Below are positions 60,136 through 64,000 of a stretch of 64,000 nt of DNA, piece by piece (position 1 is the first letter of the stretch; each line of letters opens with the position of its first letter). A model generated the notes under the pieces. That model had not been told where the DNA came from. It made no database searches and worked only from the letters and a program-made list of their open reading frames with translations. This stretch comes from Chondrus crispus. Its lineage: Eukaryota > Rhodophyta > Florideophyceae > Gigartinales > Gigartinaceae. Location: contig NW_005179169.1 of NCBI RefSeq assembly GCF_000350225.1, positions 99,996-163,995 of the forward strand, written 5' to 3'. The translations under genes and the position numbers were made by a program.

Positions 60136-60547
60136 CCCCGGGAGCGGAGAGCTTGTGTTGTTCAGGAACAACCGCATATGGGACTCGGAAAGCAAGACCT
60201 TCGATGCAGGCCTGCGTTGTACTAGGCGGAGGCCGTCCATAGTGGAAGACCCAAATGTGTCAAGCGCAGTTCCTCTGCCCAGTCGGGCTTTTCATTTGGT
60301 GTGGCGGAGAGCGCAAGAGGTTTCCGGGCACTGGTCTAAGAGGGACAGGAAAAGGCATGTTCGTGTTCCAGAGCAGCTGGCAGTCGTGATGCCATATATG
60401 ATGTTTGTGGGGGACTCGCATTGCGCGGACGCGCGTCGAGAGCTGAACGAAGATGCGATGAACGAAATTGTCAGTCCGGTGCACCCGGGAACTGTTGGTC
60501 AACAGGATGTGCCGGGTTCACCCAACACCGCTGGCGGTAATGTATAG
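60040..60547 (+). CDS. Probable continuation of the preceding gene in another frame
   Basis: An open frame overlaps the end of the previous one and reads AAVFVGHSCGNTFERDVANP, LFRNNRIWDSES, then basic and polar sequence with LAVVMPYMMFVGDSHC, ending in PNTAGGNV. Composition is protein-like and better than the overlapping tail of the first frame. The ATGs near 60014 are not obviously used. No standard intron in the overlap restores the frame, so a single-base shift at about 60040-60080 is the simplest link. An aataaa signal lies about 20 bp after the stop. Confidence 0.5.
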
Positions 60548-60858
60548 TAATGTAGTTTATGGCTACTAATAAACGACGCTGCGATACATTTACACTGAAG
60601 CGATCTCGAGCAATGCTCCTTCCCATTTTCCACACGTGGATGGCCACACTATGCAGCTTCAAAGTGTTGGTGCGCACCAGTACAATATCAGCCTGGATCT
60701 AGTAGAAACTAACAGATATCCGTCCTATACTATATTTTACATTAAAAATGGCTCATCAAGCTAGACCAGCGGTAGGTTTGATACGATCAGAAAAGTGTGC
60801 TGCGCGCGCGCCAAAAAATCTAAAACAAAATTCGAACCACTAAATCTACCGGGCCATT
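60548..60858. other. Intergenic between convergent genes
   Basis: About 310 bp with an aataaa at about 60567 for the plus-strand gene, and A/T-rich sequence (60720-60850). No gene is seen. Confidence 0.45.
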
Positions 60859-62295
60859 CTAAAAAATCATTTCAGACATTGAAAATATGACCTCGTAGTG
60901 CACACGCTGGGCCTTCTTGATGGCCGTTGAAGCAAATTCTTCGTTGAAGAAAGACTCGACTGTGATCATTGTTATGTAGCCCGGCCTCAGCCAAAAAGGT
61001 TTCTCAGCGGTCTTCAGCTTCCCGCGGATGTTCGGATGTACCATTTCGAGTGACTTCGTCCCAATACTCGGATTGTTCATTGCATTTGCAATCAAGCTCT
61101 TTCCCCAAGCCTTTCGCAGGACCAGATCCTGACGAGCTTGCTTCGTACCCAGCAGCTCCTCGGTTTTCTCCTCGCTTGGGTCCCTTTTCCACAAAAGGAC
61201 CTCGACAAGTAAAAGTCCGAACCCCAACACTTCGGAACTATTGACGTCCAATTGAAGCTTGGAAAATTGTGTGTCACGACTCACACCCTCTAAGGATTCA
61301 CTCGCTTCCTTTCTCTGAGGAAGAACTCTCATGGTGCAATTTATCAACGCTCTTGTGAAGATAATGCACATGAATTTCCCTGCGAAGATGTCCTCCATAG
61401 GCCTAAGGAGGTCGTTTAAAGAGGCCTTCTCGGCTGCTTTTCCTGTCTTCGGCAGGGCGGAATTCAGAAGAACAATGTTGACGGCGTCCTGGCAGCGTGA
61501 TAACGTCCGCTCTAAGGTTGAGACACGAGAAGATACAGCCTTGATTGCACCCAGAATTTCCTTTTTTTCAATGGCGAGCTGCTTCTCCAAACGAGCATGC
61601 AGTTCCCGCATGACTCGAAGTACTCCGTGGTTAGAGTCTTCCCCAAGTGCTCGAGCCAAATGGGAGCCCCGGGGCTGACTTGGCAAGGAACCTGCCATGC
61701 ACTCACGACGCGTGGGAACGACGACGTCTTCCACATCTTGAGTTTCGGCGACCCCGTCCATCTCTGCTGCACTAGCCTGCACACTCTCGTCGACGTACTC
61801 CTCTGGCTCGCGTCCATGGAGCTCGAGCAACTGACGGTTCGCCCGTTTCCGTCCTGTGTGTTCATCTTCCTCGCCATGATCTCCATCCCCGAACAAAAGG
61901 GAAAAGTCTTCACCCGGAGACGAACCGATGGCGCGCTTGCGCTTGCCCGCACGCGGAGGTGCTGAATCAGACGGACCACTTCCCTGACTTCGAACGGGAA
62001 GCGAGCGCGTGTGAGATGGCGGACTGCCTTGGGGTGTCCTGACTGTATTGCTGGAAACCCGCCGGGATTCCTGCCCAGCCGCTGCGGGAGTAGCTTCGGC
62101 CGCAACACGAGGAGATGACCGGCGTTCCGCGGGGACCTGAGCCCCAGGCGCTTGGCTGTTAGACTTCCGAGATGTCAGAGGTCCCTTCTGCTGAGACAAG
62201 CGGCCTCGCTGACTGCCTGAAGCAGCGGGTTTCATGGCTGCAGAACGCGAATGAGCACGCCCTGCCTTCTTCCCAGACCTTTTTCGCGGGGTCAT
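60859..62295 (-). CDS. Unrecognised 478-residue protein with coiled coil and WLR motif (family 1)
   Basis: An intronless frame runs from an ATG at 62295. The first 130 residues are basic, Ser/Pro/Arg-rich and disordered (MTPRKRSGKKAGRAHSRS). A short acidic part (about 135-200) is followed by a coiled coil at about residues 225-275 (VMRELHARLEKQLAIEKKEI onward). A domain comes next with TRALINCTMRVLP, LLLVEVLLWKRDPSEEK and, near the end, KPFWLRPGYITMITVESFF, finishing in HYEVIFSMSEMIF. The order and spacing of coiled coil, VLL-x4-DP and WLR-x-G-Y-I match the 861-residue protein at 56105-58690, which has a longer C-terminus. I recognise no known domain. A nuclear, oligomeric, perhaps DNA-binding protein of a mobile element is one guess. 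Confidence 0.7.
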   Translation of the reverse strand: MTPRKRSGKKAGRAHSRSAAMKPAASGSQRGRLSQQKGPLTSRKSNSQAPGAQVPAERRSSPRVAAEATPAAAGQESRRVSSNTVRTPQGSPPSHTRSLPVRSQGSGPSDSAPPRAGKRKRAIGSSPGEDFSLLFGDGDHGEEDEHTGRKRANRQLLELHGREPEEYVDESVQASAAEMDGVAETQDVEDVVVPTRRECMAGSLPSQPRGSHLARALGEDSNHGVLRVMRELHARLEKQLAIEKKEILGAIKAVSSRVSTLERTLSRCQDAVNIVLLNSALPKTGKAAEKASLNDLLRPMEDIFAGKFMCIIFTRALINCTMRVLPQRKEASESLEGVSRDTQFSKLQLDVNSSEVLGFGLLLVEVLLWKRDPSEEKTEELLGTKQARQDLVLRKAWGKSLIANAMNNPSIGTKSLEMVHPNIRGKLKTAEKPFWLRPGYITMITVESFFNEEFASTAIKKAQRVHYEVIFSMSEMIF

Positions 62296-62780
62296 TGAGC
62301 CTCAGTGGGAACACAGGATGCGCAAAGTCGGGAAGCAAAGGAAAAATGATGGCGAGAGGACTCAATCAGTTGAGAAAACGTGAAAAGGTCGAAGCACGCC
62401 TCTGGTACTAGCGCGGGTTAGGCATGAGCTTATTCTGGTACGAGCACGTGAAGGTTAAGGACATCACGGGCAAGCGCTGGTTTAGTAGGCAGCAGAATAG
62501 CACATCACTTTGCTACATCGACGTATCAAAAAACATTTCCGTTACAACTATGGTACTCCAGCAAAAATTCTGGTCCAGTCACCGGCCGGAACCAGAAACG
62601 CCCCTCATCCTCGTGCTGAATGGGAACGGCCAAAAAAGCTGGCAAAATATGGCTGCCCGCGAACCAATGACCCACGGGCCAACGTTCATTGCTGGCAAAA
62701 ATCCAGCATTTTCTGCCCCCAAAAATAGCAACATCATTGCTTTTATTAAATTTATCATAAATCTGACCTTCCTGTGGCAC
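62296..62780. other. Probable small insertion, no gene
   Basis: Between the start of the 478-residue gene and the break in the reverse transcriptase frame lies A/T-richer DNA with several small inverted motifs (for example ctggtccag...ggaaccag at 62570-62593). The open reverse transcriptase frame runs by chance into it to 62526, but the protein similarity ends at about 62781. It may be a MITE-like insertion or flanking DNA. Confidence 0.4.
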
Positions 62781-63935
62781 GTAGTTGGGGTTGCGACCGT
62801 GTTGCGCCAGGAGCATACGACAATCATGGACAATGGCGTCCATTCCCGATGGGACGCCATTGGCGAGCTGTTCCGGGGCCAGACGATCGCGGGTATCATA
62901 AATTGCGGCGGGGAGAAGGACCTTTGTTACGAGGCGGCGAAGTGCCTGCCCCACGGCAATGGGGCGGAGCTTCCCGGGGCGCGGCTGGAGGGGGATCAGG
63001 GTTGACGCAGCCAGGAGGGGGGCTGTGCTATCCGGGATATCGCCTTGGGCGAGTCGCCGCACCAGGCGGGTGAGGGCCGAAAGACCGGTAACTCTGGCCT
63101 CGGGAGTGACGGCCGTGCGAGCGAGCAGCTGCAGCAGGCGGGGCGAGAGGCGATATGGCCCTGCTGCGGACGTGGGATTGAGAGATCGAGCAGCACATAG
63201 TACTTGGCCTTCGGTGATGTCTGGAGTCGGAGGGAGGTCGGTTCGGGAGAGTGCTTGTGTGGGCACAGCGGGTGTAGGATGAAGGGCGGTTAGGGAAGTG
63301 CGCGTGGTCTCTTCTTGGAGGTCGGGGAGCGATTTGTCTGTCAATGCGCGCATTGCTCGTCCATATTGGGTGTCGGCGGCCATGCCCATGGCGCGGCTGA
63401 TGCGGCGACGGGCGGGGTCAGAGCGCTGGCGCTGTCTGCTGTGTCTTACGTCCCAGTCCAGCTCAGCTTGTCGAGCAGCGAGGGCATCGTGCCACAACTG
63501 GTGCCAGTAGAGGCCGGAAATCGCTCGGCGAATGCGATCTCGAAGGGCGAGGTGCTGCCCTTTCCTTGTTCGCCAGCCTTGCTCGCCACGGAACGAGCGG
63601 CGGAGGACGGCCGTGGGAAGTATGTGCAGGCGAAGGAAGGCGCGGTGTGTCTCTTGAGGGTCGGTGGTGGCGGCGGCAGCCCGGACGAGCTTGATGAGAA
63701 GGAGTGTCAGGCTGTGGAGGCAGGGGACGGGGATTGCGGAGTAGATGTGGGACGAGCGTAGAGGGCCGAGGAGGAGTTCCTGGACAGTAGGAAGGGGCAA
63801 GGTGGGGCGAGGAGGCGCAGGCTGAGGCGTCGTAGCGGAGGGTGAGGGGCTCACCAGCAGGGAATTGGTTGATGGGCTCACTGTGGCGGGATTTAGATGC
63901 CGTCGACGTCCGCGTGCGCTGGGTCAGAATTAACG
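62781..63935 (-). pseudogene. Non-LTR reverse transcriptase, N-terminal part only
   Basis: On the minus strand the frame reads as the region before and at the start of a non-LTR (LINE-type) reverse transcriptase. A helical part with WHQLWHDALAARQAELDWD leads to ITEGQVLCAARSLNPTSAAG (usual PG-x-DG), LAQGDIPDS, STLIPLQPRPGKLRPIAVGQ and LAPEQLANGVPSGMDAIVHD. It then stops at NPNYVPQEGQ, before the catalytic A motif and the YxDD box. The 5' side has no ATG, and the frame opens after a TGA near 63938. Both the endonuclease and the catalytic palm are missing, so the copy is dead. It is very GC-rich, unlike the preceding 480 bp. Confidence 0.75.
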
Positions 63936-64000
63936 AGAGGGCGGTGAGGTGGGGGATGCTCGGCGGAGAAGGAGAGCGGCCGCTTGCGGGGGAGAGTGGG

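Overview
The window is nuclear DNA of a eukaryote with compact genes. Most genes are single open frames, and the introns I could place are GT-AG and short (100 to 151 nt). Products are clearly eukaryotic (eL43, MRT4, LTV1, EFL1, a polo kinase, CLN3, MPV17). The mix of small intron-poor genes with many transposon types would suit a florideophyte red alga such as Chondrus. That is an inference from gene style, not proven by any one gene.

From 1.8 to 36.6 kb lies a host-gene region. It has MRT4 and eL43 (divergent), a small spliced coiled-coil gene, a serine/threonine dehydratase divergent from a MAK11-type WD40 protein, LTV1, a proline/serine-rich protein, a spliced tRNA methyltransferase (TRMO type), a second small spliced coiled-coil gene, a three-exon MPV17 gene, a mitochondrial protein (perhaps mL50), a polo-like kinase, CLN3, EFL1 (three exons) and a GDE1-like phosphodiesterase. 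Five of these (MRT4, eL43, MAK11, LTV1, EFL1) act in ribosomes or their assembly. Between the kinase and CLN3 sit a decayed pogo/Tigger transposon with a nested insertion and a Mutator-like (MULE) remnant whose terminal repeats are built of a 30-31 bp iterated unit.

From 36.6 to 64 kb the DNA is dominated by mobile and accessory sequence. There is a PIF/Harbinger element with recognisable ends inserted into one copy of a duplicated sequence, a 5'-truncated Ty1/copia polyprotein carrying a Tudor-like domain, a 220-bp tandem array, and a 1.3-thousand-residue TNP2/Plavaka-like transposase. Then come convergent broken fragments of N-myristoyltransferase and of an ER-type HSP90, a group of long unrecognised genes (861, 414+ and 478 residues), and a truncated non-LTR reverse transcriptase at the window edge. 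Two of the unrecognised proteins (861 and 478 residues) share an order of coiled coil, a VLL motif and a WLR-x-G motif, and may be a new family. Together with the captured gene fragments they are the best candidate here for something undescribed.

There is one 100-base assembly gap (33908-34007), flanked by a poly-G run and doubtful sequence. Several frame starts considered here begin with GTG or TTG; wherever an in-frame ATG fits the family better, I moved the start to it.
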